NCBI GenBank assembly: GCA_037576195.1
Contig: CM075104.1
Span: forward strand, 22,646,211-22,710,210
Length of the DNA: 64,000 nt
Direction: 5' to 3'
Source of the DNA: Phytoseiulus persimilis
Taxonomy: Eukaryota > Arthropoda > Arachnida > Mesostigmata > Phytoseiidae
Shown here: positions 14,911 through 26,558 of the stretch, one piece after another
How positions within the stretch are numbered: position 1 is the first letter of the stretch
Layout of the letters: each line of letters opens with the position of its first letter
Translations under genes and position numbers: made by a program
Notes under the pieces: generated by a model
The model's input: the letters and a program-made list of their open reading frames with translations, nothing else
What the model was told of the DNA's origin: nothing
Database searches by the model: none

Positions 14911-16539
14911 ATGCTCGAGCCTGCCGCGGGTGTCGGACCTGCGTTTCGATTGAGTGCTCGAGCTCGCTGTCTGAATGGAGCCTTCTCGGTTTTGTCCTCA
15001 TCGTCGGGAGTCTTCGTAGCGCTCCGTCAGAACATTTTACGATATTCTGTCCAGTGTCAAAGTCAATCAGAGAATGGCTTAATAGCGGTTTTATGTGATG
15101 CAATCCTCGCGCCGGGTTTGTGTAAATAAATCTCAGCGGGTGCGCCATCCAAAGAAAGCGGGGTCGCAAGCAACAAACAAGCCTTGCGTATTCTGGTGGC
15201 GGAGCGAACCTTCGAAGAGCTTTTGCTGATGTTGATGTTTACGATCCTGGAGGAGTGTTCGACTAACTATCCACTGGGCGAAGCAACGAACAGACGACCG
15301 ATCGCAACACGATTGTGCCGGCCGCTCGCTGCGTGCAAACGGACTCTCACTCGGTGCAACCTCATGTTGTGGGTGTGTCGTTATTGTCGATTTTTCTTCA
15401 ACAAACCTAAACGCTACCTAATGAGATATTGATTCTGGCACCGGACTCCACTGCCCAACCCGACCTGGCCGCCTGGCAGGCCGACTCCACCGAAGAAGGT
15501 CCATCTGCTGCCCATCGCTTCTCCTGTGAAGGAGCGGCGTGTAACCAGGACGCGCGTACGCCTACCAGCAGCGAGCAAGCACCATCATCGTTCCACCGAT
15601 CGGCGGGGCTCGTCCTACACCGCCACTACTCACCCAGTAGGAGCTGACTGTCGGCCATTGAGTCGGCTTGACTTTTGGGATGAGTCGGAATCCGTTTACC
15701 CTGATCTACCCCTGGAGCGAAGCCCGATGATCGGGTCCTCGAAAATAGGCCGATTCCGCAACATCCGCTTGAATTGAGACGGGGCGTCTCTGGATTCTGA
15801 TGGAAGGCTTCTCGTCGGGTTTCGCTTTGACCTGTCCGTGGACATCTGAAGCCTGCGCTCGGCTTCGGATCGGTCCGGAGGAGTCAACAGGTCGGATGAA
15901 CCCGTGAACGAACTCGCCGACAGCTCCCCCGTCGCCAGCGAGAGGAGTTCGAGTCTTGGCCGACGCGCCTCGAGTCGGCGGAAAACCGGAGAGAGGAAAA
16001 GATGGGCGCATTTGCATTTCGCTCGTTTTGACCATGAGGGATTGGGTTGTAAATCTGGTTAGCTGTCCTTCTGCTTTCTCGGCTTGTGGCGGCCGAATTC
16101 GACGCTAATCATTCTTTCGCATTCCTCGAAACTCTAATCGGACAGAACTTGAGCTGTGCATAGCGAATCCCCGCCCTGATGTTGGCGACCGTCTGTTCAC
16201 ACTTGTATCTACAGCAACACCAGGGTCTGGAAGTGGAGTCGAGCCGAGAAGTTCGAACCCGCGAGCTCCGGAGCGAGTCCCGGGTTGGAAGAGCGCGGTT
16301 GCCACGTGAGGAGCCTGGTCGTGGTAATGAAGTGAAGAATTCCGACTTTTTATCTGTCCCGCTCTCAAAAGAATGAAATTCCTCTCGGAGGTAGCCGTAG
16401 CTCGATGGTTCGAAAAAACGAATTTTTCCGGAGTCAATATTGAGCTCGTGTCGACCGCTCCTAATTTCTTTCCTGGGTGATATCCCTTGATTAATGCGAG
16501 CGACGGCTCTGAGTCTCGGAGCACGACGGAATGGGGGTT

Positions 16540-16557
16540 GGGGGGGGGGGGGGGGGG
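16540..16557. repeat. G18 homopolymer
   Basis: Eighteen consecutive G on the plus strand, preceded by GGGGGTT; the longest homopolymer I found. Its length is prone to sequencing error. Confidence 0.9.
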
Positions 16558-18068
16558 CAGGGCGTTTGGATGTGGGCACGAAGAAAGGAATTAGAGTCGA
16601 TGCTCCGGAGTCCTCCGACATGAACTGCTCTCAGTTCATTAGCGTGATGAACAGCGACGTGAGGTCGCAGAACAGTGGTCCGTAGTGTTAATCCCATTTT
16701 AATTCCAAGTCGTAATCTCCATCGAGAAAGAACTTTATTCCCGGCTCCGAGAACTCACCGAATTCCTGTTGGGCGTTGCCAGCGTCCGGGCTCGCCCGAT
16801 TACGCATGGCAGGGTTCACCTTCCGTTGCGGAAGAAACTACGCGTGTTCTTAGCGAAACTGACGACATCTAGACAGCGCAGCGGAGGAGATTTTCGGGCT
16901 TCGGCGGAATAAGCGGAAGGGTTGAAACCATACTTTGCTGAAGAACACGTTTCTGACGACAGCAACGACGAGCAAAAAAAGAACCCAGCGCCGGACGAAG
17001 AATCTTGTCCCGAAAGAGAGGCAAGGAGAAACATCTGCGGTTGTGAAATGCTCAGCCGAGCTCCTATAGAGGATTTATTTTTTATCTCGTTGTCACTTGT
17101 GCGCTCCTCGCTCAGTACCACTACAGTCGTCGGCTGGCTGGCTGGCTAGGTGGCTGGTTGTGTTCCCCGAACGAGATTAACACGCTCTGAGAGTCCTTGA
17201 GACATGCAGAACACTTCAGATCGTAGAAACTCCTTGGCCGGGGACGATTCTTAGAACTGTTTTCTCCGCCTTCCATTCACTTTTTCACGCCGCTCCGCGT
17301 GTTCCCTAAAAATTCACTCAAAATCGAAGCATATGCGTCTAGTGCATTCTCTCAATTACGGCTGACTCCGGTGTTCTGAGCCGACTCGGTTCCGGCATGG
17401 ATCGTGTTTTGATATCAGGTCCTCCGATTCCGCGGAGTTCGGATGAAACATCGGGAGGTAGCTCAGCTAGAAGAAGCACTCGGAAAACTCAATCAGCGAC
17501 GGGAACGGCTCAGAACGGATTCGGGAGGAAAATCGATCAAAAAGCGGGATGAAGCTCTGCCAACCAACTCAGACGAGGTTCCCCCAGTCCGGCTGGAGGC
17601 TCGAGCCCCCTCCACAACGCTAACCAGTTCGGCCTGCCGTCCACTCTCCAGACTCAAGGTCAGTTCAATGCCGTTCCGCCTCCACTCTCACTTCCTGGAC
17701 ATTGTTGATTGCGAGCGGGCTCGTTGGCTAGCTGACGGGCTTCCTGGCTGGCGAGCGTGTTTTTTTTTATGTCGTATTCTCTTCGGTGGAAGAGCCTGCT
17801 CAATCGAGGGGTCTTTTGTACGGAGCGCAAATTTACATTTGCATTTTTTTTAGCTGTGCGTGCGCCATCGTCTTACGAGCTGACAATGCAGGGCGCCGCC
17901 GACAACCGTCTACTCGATCAGCGGCGATCGGCGCGAGAGTGAACCAATTTCGCCTACACACTGCGCATACATACTCCGATGACCACTGACTGTCAGCCGT
18001 CGCAGGACATGATCGACATGCTCGAAGTCAGCGTGCGCATGCATTTATCTCTGCGCGCATGCGTGTTT

Positions 18069-18097
18069 GTGTGTGTGTGTGAGCGTGCGTGCGTGCG
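18069..18097. repeat. (GT)n then (GCGT)n microsatellite
   Basis: Six GT units run into about four GCGT-type units, a compound repeat. Confidence 0.85.
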
Positions 18098-19618
18098 AGT
18101 TGAAGTGAGGCTGTCAGCGCGTTCATGCACCAATAAGCACGCCTGGCACCGAGATCACGGCCGAAATCATCGTTCGGAGAAGGATCCACGAAGCTATGAA
18201 GACGAAAGCAAACCTTGATTTTATTGTTTGCCGTGTCCGACAGCTGCTGGAGCCTCGAGCTTGAAGAGATCTGTGGGAGAAGAAGCTTCACCTGCGTTCA
18301 GGCGCGTGGACGGACAGCAGCGAGATTTACAGGGCTAGTTTCTGTTTCTCGTCTCCTCTCGCTTCGGGCCAGAACGTCAAGAGCATTCGATCATCTGCTC
18401 TGATTTTTTCCTGACGTCGCTCAACGGACGACCCTCGCGACGACAGCTTCATTCCCACAAGTCCTGCCGCCTCTGAAGTTGTCAAGGATGGGGGTTCTCT
18501 CGATCACCTCCCTGAAGCCTCGGTTGTGGTCCTGTTCTCAGCCGCCGGAGTTCGCTAAACCATTTTCCGACTCTCCTTGGGGACAAATCTCCCGAATCCG
18601 AACCAATGAAAACATGGAACTGGCGAGTTGATGACTCCCGTGCGCGGGTGTAGCTCGTACGTGCCGCGATTCCGATTCGTGCGTTGATTCTCAGGAGCGA
18701 CGACGACGACCCCCTCCTTCGGTTCCGGAGAGCGGGTGAATGCTGGATCGGACGGTGATGTCGGCATAGTTTTTCATTGGGTATTCTTTACCCTTCAATT
18801 ACGAATTCGTTCTATGGTTCTGCTGGATTTCCATTCACAATGGAAAGTTTAACATACGGTGCTCGCTTCTGTTGTTCTGAAGGCTCTATGTGTCCAAGCG
18901 CGCGCTCTGCGATAAGGCCTTTAATGATCGACTTCTCGATCGCCGTTGGCTCGTTTCGAATTGATTGCGAGATAGCAGCGTCGAACCGGCTGCGGACATC
19001 GGTTCAGCAACGTTGGGCAACGTTGTACGGGCCGAGGTTCCGTAGTGCGCGCAGAACGTTTGTAAGGTGGTTCTGGTCCGAGGTTGTTCAACCCGCCAAC
19101 TGTCGCTGTACCGTCTGGTGCACTTTCACCTCCGCGAAGATGAGGTGGACCGTTGCTGCCGGCTCTGCACAACTTCGTTAAGGTTCCAGTTTCGCTTTCA
19201 TTCTGTCCGCAAATCACCGAGAAGGGTTGCTTGACCGATCATCGGTTCGCCCGCACTCGGCTGAACGGCTTGGCGCAACCTTGGCGGGCGGGCGAGTGAG
19301 CGACTCGCGTCATTATCGATCTCGGCTTCCATCGCGATTCGAGGTCGAACGAAGCTGAAATCATCTGGAATGGTCGGGAGGATCCGCAGTTGCTCGAACT
19401 CCGGCGATCTTAGTCAGAGCCCTCGTGGGTAAACACGGTCAGCGGGTTCCGTTCCCGGGCTTCCCAGACAAGGACAAGAAACGGTTCTCATCGATAAGGA
19501 AGGATACGATGAACTACACAGAAATACTTGGCCGGGCAGAGGATCGCGTGGGGAGGGAGGATTTGGTTGTAACCCCGACGGCAAACGCAGTTTCAGTTTA
19601 TCTTGGCCCGTCTAACAG

Positions 19619-19635
19619 CTCTCTCTCTCTCTCTC
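19619..19635. repeat. (CT)8 microsatellite
   Basis: Seventeen bases of alternating C and T. Confidence 0.85.
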
Positions 19636-19874
19636 GCTGCCAGCCTGGCTGCTCGAAAGAGTCAAGTCTGTCTAGCGTAGACTACGCTGCTTCTTTCGCT
19701 GCGACAGGCGAACAACCAGCTGGGGCACCCCTTTACACAACGTGTACGACATCTACGACACAGAGCGGTCAACCAGTCAGTCAGCCAGCCAGCCGATCGA
19801 TCGACCAACCCGCTACTCACTCAGCAGCCGAAGCACAGAGCAACCCCCACAGCGGCACACGAGCTGCACGTGTT

Positions 19875-19926
19875 GCCGCTGCCGCCGCCGCCGCCGCTAG
19901 TGTTATCGTCGTCGTTGTTGTTGTTG
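19875..19926. repeat. GCC and GTC/GTT triplet repeats
   Basis: A GCC-rich run (19875-19897) is followed by a GTC-to-GTT run (19907-19926). An open frame here translates to poly-Ala and poly-Val, which I take as a repeat artefact and not a protein. Confidence 0.8.
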
Positions 19927-20140
19927 TGCGTAACCGTTAGCGCCTCGTCGTCTCGTCTTTTGTGCGTGCGCGTCTCCGTTGCTCCGAGCTTTAATAACCA
20001 CCGTGCTATAGGGGCTGCTGTCAGATACTTCCTGCAGTGAAGTTCGTTCCCACTGTCGGTTGGTGAAGCCTTTGCTCGTCGACAATATGTCGTCGTGCCG
20101 CTCGGAGCCATCGTCTTGGACGATCGAACATCAGATGCTC

Positions 20141-20163
20141 GTCCGTCCGTCCGTCCGTCCGTC
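20141..20163. repeat. (GTCC)n microsatellite
   Basis: Nearly six perfect units. Confidence 0.88.
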
Positions 20164-23100
20164 AACTTGTTTCGACTTTCTCATTCAGAGAAGGCTTCAG
20201 CGGAAGCAAGGTATCTCCCAACCAGAAAAGGGACACCGAGGGAGCTTCTGAGGAGATCAATTAGGCATTCGGTCGAACGAGTCAGGGGCCTGGCGGCGTG
20301 TGATTCGTGCAGAGTCTTGAGAATGCTCCGAAGCCGGGGGTGTCGAATTCCCATCGATGGAACGCTGTCGGATGGACCAATGATCCATCTCTCTCTCTCG
20401 CTGATGGCAATAATCGCAAGGAAGCCGGCCGGCCGGTGCGTTTTTGGAGAACGCGCGCTTCGCTCCCCGCAGCCCTAATGATTCGTTGCGAACGTTCGAA
20501 AGGCCGAGCGCTCGTCGTGCAGAACCATCAAGTTGAACAATAAAATCATTACAATCTGCCAGCGGAGGCGGCGACGCCAACAACAACGACGTTCGTCTGC
20601 TTGGTCCTTCGATCTCGCCAAGTGTTCACGCTCAGTTGGCTCTCGTTGAAGTTCCACCATAAGACGTGAGAGTTGGCTACTTGTTCGTCGGTCGTGAGCT
20701 TCGTTCCCACAGAACAGTGTCTTTTCTTGACTGTCTCGGAACCACCCTCAAGATGTGCTGAAGCGGTAAATCTTTCTCTCTCGATCCCTGAGAATAGCAG
20801 CGTTTTAGGTCCGCGTTAGCTTCCGTTGGGTTCCGTCGGCGGCGACGGGAACAGCAACGTCCGACGCCAGGCCGGCCCCGATCGGCTCCGCGCCGACGAC
20901 GTCCGGCTTTTCGTTTCTCGGCTTCTACGGGATCCCTTGCGCGTACGGGATCGCGGGCTCGTTCTACGGCAGAACAGTGGACCGCCCGAGTGACTGAGAT
21001 TAGTAACTCCGCTGACTCAGAAGCCAAGGCAATGAGGTTCCCTGGCGAACGGGTCCGATGCGAAAAGAGCTAGGATCGGCGTGGCCTATTCTCCCGCAGG
21101 CGGCAAAATGCCGCGCCCAGCTCCCCGTCATTAAGCCAATAGACACGTTCTCGGGTGATTCCTTCTCACGCTAGTCAATCCATTGGTTTGTTTGAGCTGT
21201 TAGATTGTTTCGGCTTTCGCCCTTTAGGATCGCGGTCGGTCTACTGTGGACACCGAGAGCGGTGGTGATGGTCATTCCGCTAGTTGGTCGGTCGCTCTGA
21301 CCGCCCGCCCGTCCGACCCCAGTGAGTCAGTCGCTGAGTCCGTCAAAGTCGGTGTGAGCGAGACGTCAACACCTTTATGACGCGAGCGCTATAAAACTTG
21401 AGCATATTTCAAGGCTGGCGACGCCGCGACTGACCGAGCGGTCCAGCAGCAGCAGCAACGGCACTCTTGGAGCTTCCGGTGGTATCTGAAAAATCCTCTT
21501 CTCCACTAGTTACCCAACTCAATGATAGTAAACACACACACAAACACATGGATGGACGCGGAGATAGCTGGAAGAAACGATGGAAGCTCGACGATGAACC
21601 GCTCAACAGAACCCGAGTCTGTCCGGCGTCGCTCCATCGAGATTACAACTCTCTTCAAGATCCTTCTGTTCTCGTCCTCCCCTTTTGCTTTGGCCCCACG
21701 GCCCGGTCGAGGAAAAAGGGTGAGTTGGCTTGTTCACGAAAAACACTGGAGACGATCTCTGATGTCTTCCTTCCCGCGCCGAACCGATCCGTGGTGTCTG
21801 TGTCATTGGCTCCACGCGTTCGACTTCTTTGCGCGTTGAGCGTTTTCGAGCCCGTGACGCCGGAGCGGAATGAGCTCATCATCGAGTTCTGTTCATCCGA
21901 CTAGAAGGAGCTCGATTCCCTCGTTCATATACGGCGTCACGTATCTCGTGACGTTTGCGTCGGAGTGCAATCAGCCAGCGAGCAATTATATCAGCAAACA
22001 AGAGCTCGCAGGATCTTTGGTATGCAGGGCGTGAGCTCCGTCCTTGTTTCACCCGAGGCAGAGTCGTTTTACAGGAGCACTCTTCCCGGACCGAGCCCGC
22101 CGAACGGAGATGAAATAATTTCTCCCCGACTTGGAATGACCGAGAGCCTCCTTCCGTTCGTTCTCGGAGCATCCCCTTCTGGCGGACAAATAGGATTGTC
22201 ATGAGACCCCGCTCGAGTGGACGAACCACTTGTAGTACGGAGGGTCGAGATTCGGGCCCATAAGACCGAGGAATTGGCCTCGTGTTCAGCCTGTGTGAAG
22301 AGTATTAGGGAAATAGGAGAAATGCTCTAGGGGAGCGCTGGTAAGTAGTTGGCATTCCATTAAGTAGCCATCTTGTAGTAAAGCCGCCTATTCGGCCGAG
22401 GGATATGGGACGCGAGCGGAGGGCGTTGAGGCAAGCGGAGAGATCTTCCGGGGCGCCCGCGGGCAACAAATAAGAAACTTCGCTCGGGACGACACGTACC
22501 GCCCATCGGACACAGTCAGAAGCTAACGTCTCTTCATTCGTCTATTCCTGGCTCGCTCTCGCAGAGCAGTCAATAAAGCCCTCATGAAGGGAGAACGAGC
22601 CCACCGAACCGGAGGAACGAGCCATCGGGGACGGAGGACGATCTGAAGGATTAGCCCGTCGACCAAGACAGCGAGAGTTCGGTTTGCGCTACCCGCGAGG
22701 TAATTAAAAGATAAACCATTCCCCAGCTCTATCTTCCTCCTCGGCACGCCCCCGCGTTCGACCGAGCGGGCCCAGATCGGAGGTGAAGATCGCTGTCGGA
22801 TGCGGAAGCTTCAATCGTGGCGTGTCGGAGAGCGAACCGCGGCTCTGCTCCCGCACTGCTCCCATAACCCGATGGAGAGTGCGTGTTTTCATCATCTTTG
22901 TGGATGGTGTACTTTCCGGCTCATTGAGCTCCAAGGCCGGGAATTTTATGAACATTCCTGCGCGGCGCAGACCCTGATGACACGATTTTTACGTCGGCCG
23001 ACTATCGACTCGTCAGCTCATTCCAGCCGCCATCAGAACTTTCCTAATGGGACTCGGGTCTGTTCTGTGAAGGGGGTCTGGAATGTTTCATTGCCGAAAA

Positions 23101-23715
23101 ACGGCTTCCAGACTTGAAGCGAGCGAGCGACATCACTTCTGCAATCAAGACGACGGTCCCGGGGAATCAGATAGAGAAGAAAAGGCAAGGGTGCAGGGGG
23201 TGATCGGCTGTCTGGAAACACCACCCAGAGGGTTACGACCCCAACGCTGTATATCTTCCATCGTTCCTGGCTGGGCATGAGACCGAACAAGGGGCAACGA
23301 GCCACCCACTGGGTTCGGGCGGCCTCGGGTTTTCCCGGTCCGAACGCGAACTATAAACAGAAACCGCATGATTCCCACTCGACGAGCACTGTCGACATCA
23401 CCTCTTCCGCGTGGGACATCTCCCTGCTGCTTCCCTCCGGCTCTTCGCGAGAGGCTTCGGTGGCCAGCGGCGCGGCGGAGTCGATCGGCTCTCCGTCCTC
23501 CGATCATTCAAATTCCACCCTACGCGGATTCCGACGGCCCGACATCGTTGCGGTTCCGGACAGGGTGTTCATTTCATTCCGTCATATCGAGTCCAGGAAG
23601 CCACTCCACTTCGGTCCGCTCGTCGTACGAACACCATGTCAACATGAAATGGATGCACCCTCAGAGAACTCGAGAAGGAACGAACACGTAGGCGGACCGG
23701 GAGTTTTTTTAGCGG

Positions 23716-23733
23716 TCGATCGATCGATCGATC
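23716..23733. repeat. (GATC)n microsatellite
   Basis: Self-complementary tetranucleotide repeat, 18 bp. Confidence 0.85.
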
Positions 23734-24060
23734 ATATGGAGCGCGCCGATGTATCGAATGTATGTAGTGGATGTGTGGGAGCGTTCTCGCTGCTTCTCGT
23801 TCGCTCTCGGTCGGCCGCCGCCGAGCGGGAACGAAACCAAAGTTTTTCCTTTCACCTATTTCATCGTCCGTCCAACGGCCCGCCAGTCCTTCCCCGCCGG
23901 CGGCGTCTGCAAATAATGCAAAGCGGGAGGTGATTTACAATGGCGGAACGGGGAAATACCTCTCGAGGGATCCTTTGATCTTCCACCAAATGATTCTACT
24001 CAACTCGTCCGCATCGGTTGTGTGACGTGAGCAGCAGACGAACTTCAAAAGCGTTCCCCT

Positions 24061-24085
24061 TCGTCGTCGTCGTCGCCGCCGCCGC
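24061..24085. repeat. (TCG)n then (CCG)n triplet repeat
   Basis: Twenty-five bases of TCG units changing to GCC units; non-coding as far as can be seen. Confidence 0.8.
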
Positions 24086-24811
24086 TCTTCGAGCCGTAAC
24101 GGGTTTCTCGTGTTCGACTCCGTGGGATGAGAGCGAGCGAAGCAACGTCTCTTGGAAATGGAGCTACTGAGACTCGCTCGTGAATGTGTTCCCGCTCGAC
24201 GGCGTGCTGCGTTCTTTGAGCGCGCGAAACCGAAGGAAATATCCTCCTGAGCTCGCTTTGACCGATGCGGCGTCGACGGAATTCCGTTCATTCTCCTGTT
24301 TCATCGGCGGGAACAAACCCTCCTCAATTTACGACATAATAAAATCTGTCGCGAGCTCGCTATGGAAATTCCGGTGATTCGCGGTTGAAGCAACGGAAAC
24401 GGGCCAAGTGATCGCTGCGGCGAGCTCGGATCCAACACATCGAGCACAAGCTCCGCAAAATCGAGCAGCGCAAGGAGAAGGGTGCTGAGCGCGATCTTGT
24501 GACCGGCTGCGTCGGGCACAACGATTCTTTTTCTCGCGCAGCTGCGTGCGCAACTGTGGTGTGAGATGGAATTTCCAGCGTAAGTGTTATTTCAGGTGCA
24601 ATGTGCAATAATATCCGACATCGAGCCAGATGCTCGGATTTCCGCGCGCGTTCATGGAAGCAGTGCGCGGAACGCTGCCGAGAGAGCGCTGGTCATTATC
24701 TCGAGATCGATCACTTTGGATTTTTCTCGGCAAATCCTCTGGATGGGTTGCTCTTGACCCTTCTGTTTCGTGCGTAGGGCCTCTCTGAAGGCTTTTCTAA
24801 CAGCGGCAGGC

Positions 24812-24842
24812 CGGTCGGTCGGTCGGTCGGTCGGTCGGTCGG
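24812..24842. repeat. (CGGT)n microsatellite, longest tetranucleotide array
   Basis: Nearly eight uninterrupted units, then decaying into GGCTGGCT. Shorter arrays of the same unit lie at 25811-25820 and 25849-25863. Confidence 0.9.
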
Positions 24843-25942
24843 CTGGCTAGCCGGTCGACCATCCGAGCAGCGATGCTCGCCACGGAGCACCAACTGGACT
24901 TCCTAACCCGTCTGGTGTCCGTCTGATATTTGTTCGATAAACACTCCCCTCCAACAGACGATGATTGAAACCTCGATAGCATCTTCACTCTGCGGGCAGA
25001 AAGAACTCTGCCGTCAGCAACGAAAGAAACCATCTGTGAAGGAAACCGTTCAACGCCACATTCACTACACATGCGGGAACGGGACAGCGGTTTAGCTCAA
25101 CGCGTGCCACCGTGCGCAGACTTTGCGTCCGCTCCCGACCGAACGCTCCCAGCTCGGGCGGAATCTACCCCAACGCGCAGAACACCGAGGAACAGGATTG
25201 CCTCCCACTCTCCTGGAAGCAAGTCTGACATCGGATCACGCAGCCCGTCGATTCGCTGTTCTCCGACGGCTCTGCTTCCACGTGTCCCGCATCGAAGAGA
25301 TGCCCGAAGAGATCCACGTGTCCGGCATCGAGTGAGAGTTTCCATCCCACGGAGTGAACTGCAGTCTTTGTTCGTATTGCCGAAGAGTTGGAGAAACCTG
25401 GTGGTCCGATGGCCAATGAACACATGACATGAACTCGATGTATGAGAAGTCTGCACACAAGAAGAACTGACCTGAAGGGGAAAAAATCTCGCTTGTTCCT
25501 AGATGAAAACTTTCCTGGTTCGAGGTCTCAGCTGTTGGCTCTGTGTCCGACAGGGAAGTAGCGGCGAGTCCTGTAGCGGGAAGTAACGTGGCAGTGTAGC
25601 AAACTTTGAACGAATTTCTCCCACAACTCATACACATGACGTTAATGATTCGACGATGTCAGGGGCGATTCCAACGACCGGCCTGAGGGAACTTTCTGGC
25701 GATGGTCAACGAGAGCTCGCTGGATCTCCCCCCGTGGTGTTTGCTGTATTCAGAGGGAGCGGGGTAATCCTCGCAAGAGGGGCCGAGCCTCGACCAGCGC
25801 TGGGGTCCGTTCGGTCGGTCAGCGAGCTAGACACGCAGGCCGCTGGTGGGTCGGTCGGTCGGTTAGTCTCTCAAACATGATGTATGGAGACGGATGCGGA
25901 CGATCGAGACACGCTTTCCTATAACACAGAAGACTCTGCAGG

Positions 25943-25960
25943 GTAGACCGCGCGGTCTAC
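25943..25960. repeat. 18-bp perfect palindrome
   Basis: GTAGACCGCGCGGTCTAC reads identically on both strands. It lies about 270 bp beyond the candidate polyadenylation signal of the achaete-scute gene. It could be a dimeric protein-binding site or chance. Confidence 0.5.
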
Positions 25961-26228
25961 ATGAGCGTCATATACCTTCCTTCCTTCCTTGCGCAATAAC
26001 ACCGGGACGTCCTCTCTCTGATCTGGCGGAGAATCAAATAGAGTTTTGACTCCCGTGATAAATGCGCTGGAATGAACTCGGGATTGCCATCGCTCTGTTT
26101 TCAGCTCCTGAACTCCGAGCCGATCCGCTTAATCGATCGCCTTCGAGCTCCCTCAAGATGAAATATCGACATTTTCGTTCTAGAAGACAGAGACACGAGG
26201 CGCGCGTTGTTCCATACAATTATCAACA

Positions 26229-26234
26229 TTTATT
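26229..26234 (-). promoter_or_regulatory. Candidate polyadenylation signal AATAAA
   Basis: A canonical AATAAA lies on the minus strand about 325 nt beyond the proposed stop codon at 26559, followed by TGTTGATAATTG. It would close the transcript with a moderate 3' UTR. It is the first canonical hexamer I see downstream of the stop on that strand, and it supports the terminal exon being near 26572. A 16-bp perfect palindrome (TGGAGCTCGAGCTCCA, 26399-26414) lies inside this proposed UTR and could form a hairpin in the RNA. Confidence 0.55.
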
Positions 26235-26398
26235 CAGCTCATTTCTACATGGGTTCTCATTCTTACAAACGATCATCTCTCCTAATCGTTAACTTGGAGG
26301 CGTGAAGTGGATTTGATCCAATGATTGCTTATATTATTTTGTGTACAGGTCACTGGGAGAACCCGCTTCCCGCTTCGAGCCGAAGTCTGTAGCCCTCA

Positions 26399-26414
26399 TG
26401 GAGCTCGAGCTCCA
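26399..26414. repeat. 16-bp perfect palindrome in the proposed 3' UTR
   Basis: TGGAGCTCGAGCTCCA is its own reverse complement. It sits between the proposed stop codon and the AATAAA of the achaete-scute gene. The sequence is plain to see, but any function (RNA hairpin or protein site) is unproven. Confidence 0.5.
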
Positions 26415-26558
26415 GCTCCACAGTTCTTCGAGCGAAATTCATCCTAGAACCTAAAACACGAATATCACGGGGACTTGTTCCGGTCGAATCAAGTTCCAGA
26501 CTGTTCTTCCACGCGTCGAACGCGGTTTTTCTCCTGGTTGGGAACCCGGAATCCACCA

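Larger units (their letters stand above)
14801..26208. other. Non-coding stretch 3' of the achaete-scute gene, rich in simple repeats
   Basis: It holds the G13 and G18 runs, GT/GCGT, CT, GTCC, GATC and CGGT microsatellites, triplet repeats and the 18-bp palindrome at 25943-25960. The longest open frames (for example 23277-23933) translate to compositionally random sequence, and I recognise no exon. Confidence 0.6.

Noticed and set aside
16251-16275. A B-box-like GTTCGAACCC suggesting a tRNA gene.
   Set aside because: No matching A box, acceptor stem or anticodon arm could be fitted upstream.
19425-19940. A 171-codon open frame ending in poly-Ala and poly-Val.
   Set aside because: The tail is the translation of GCC and GTT triplet repeats, and the rest is low complexity (SQPASRSIDQP) from tetranucleotide repeats.
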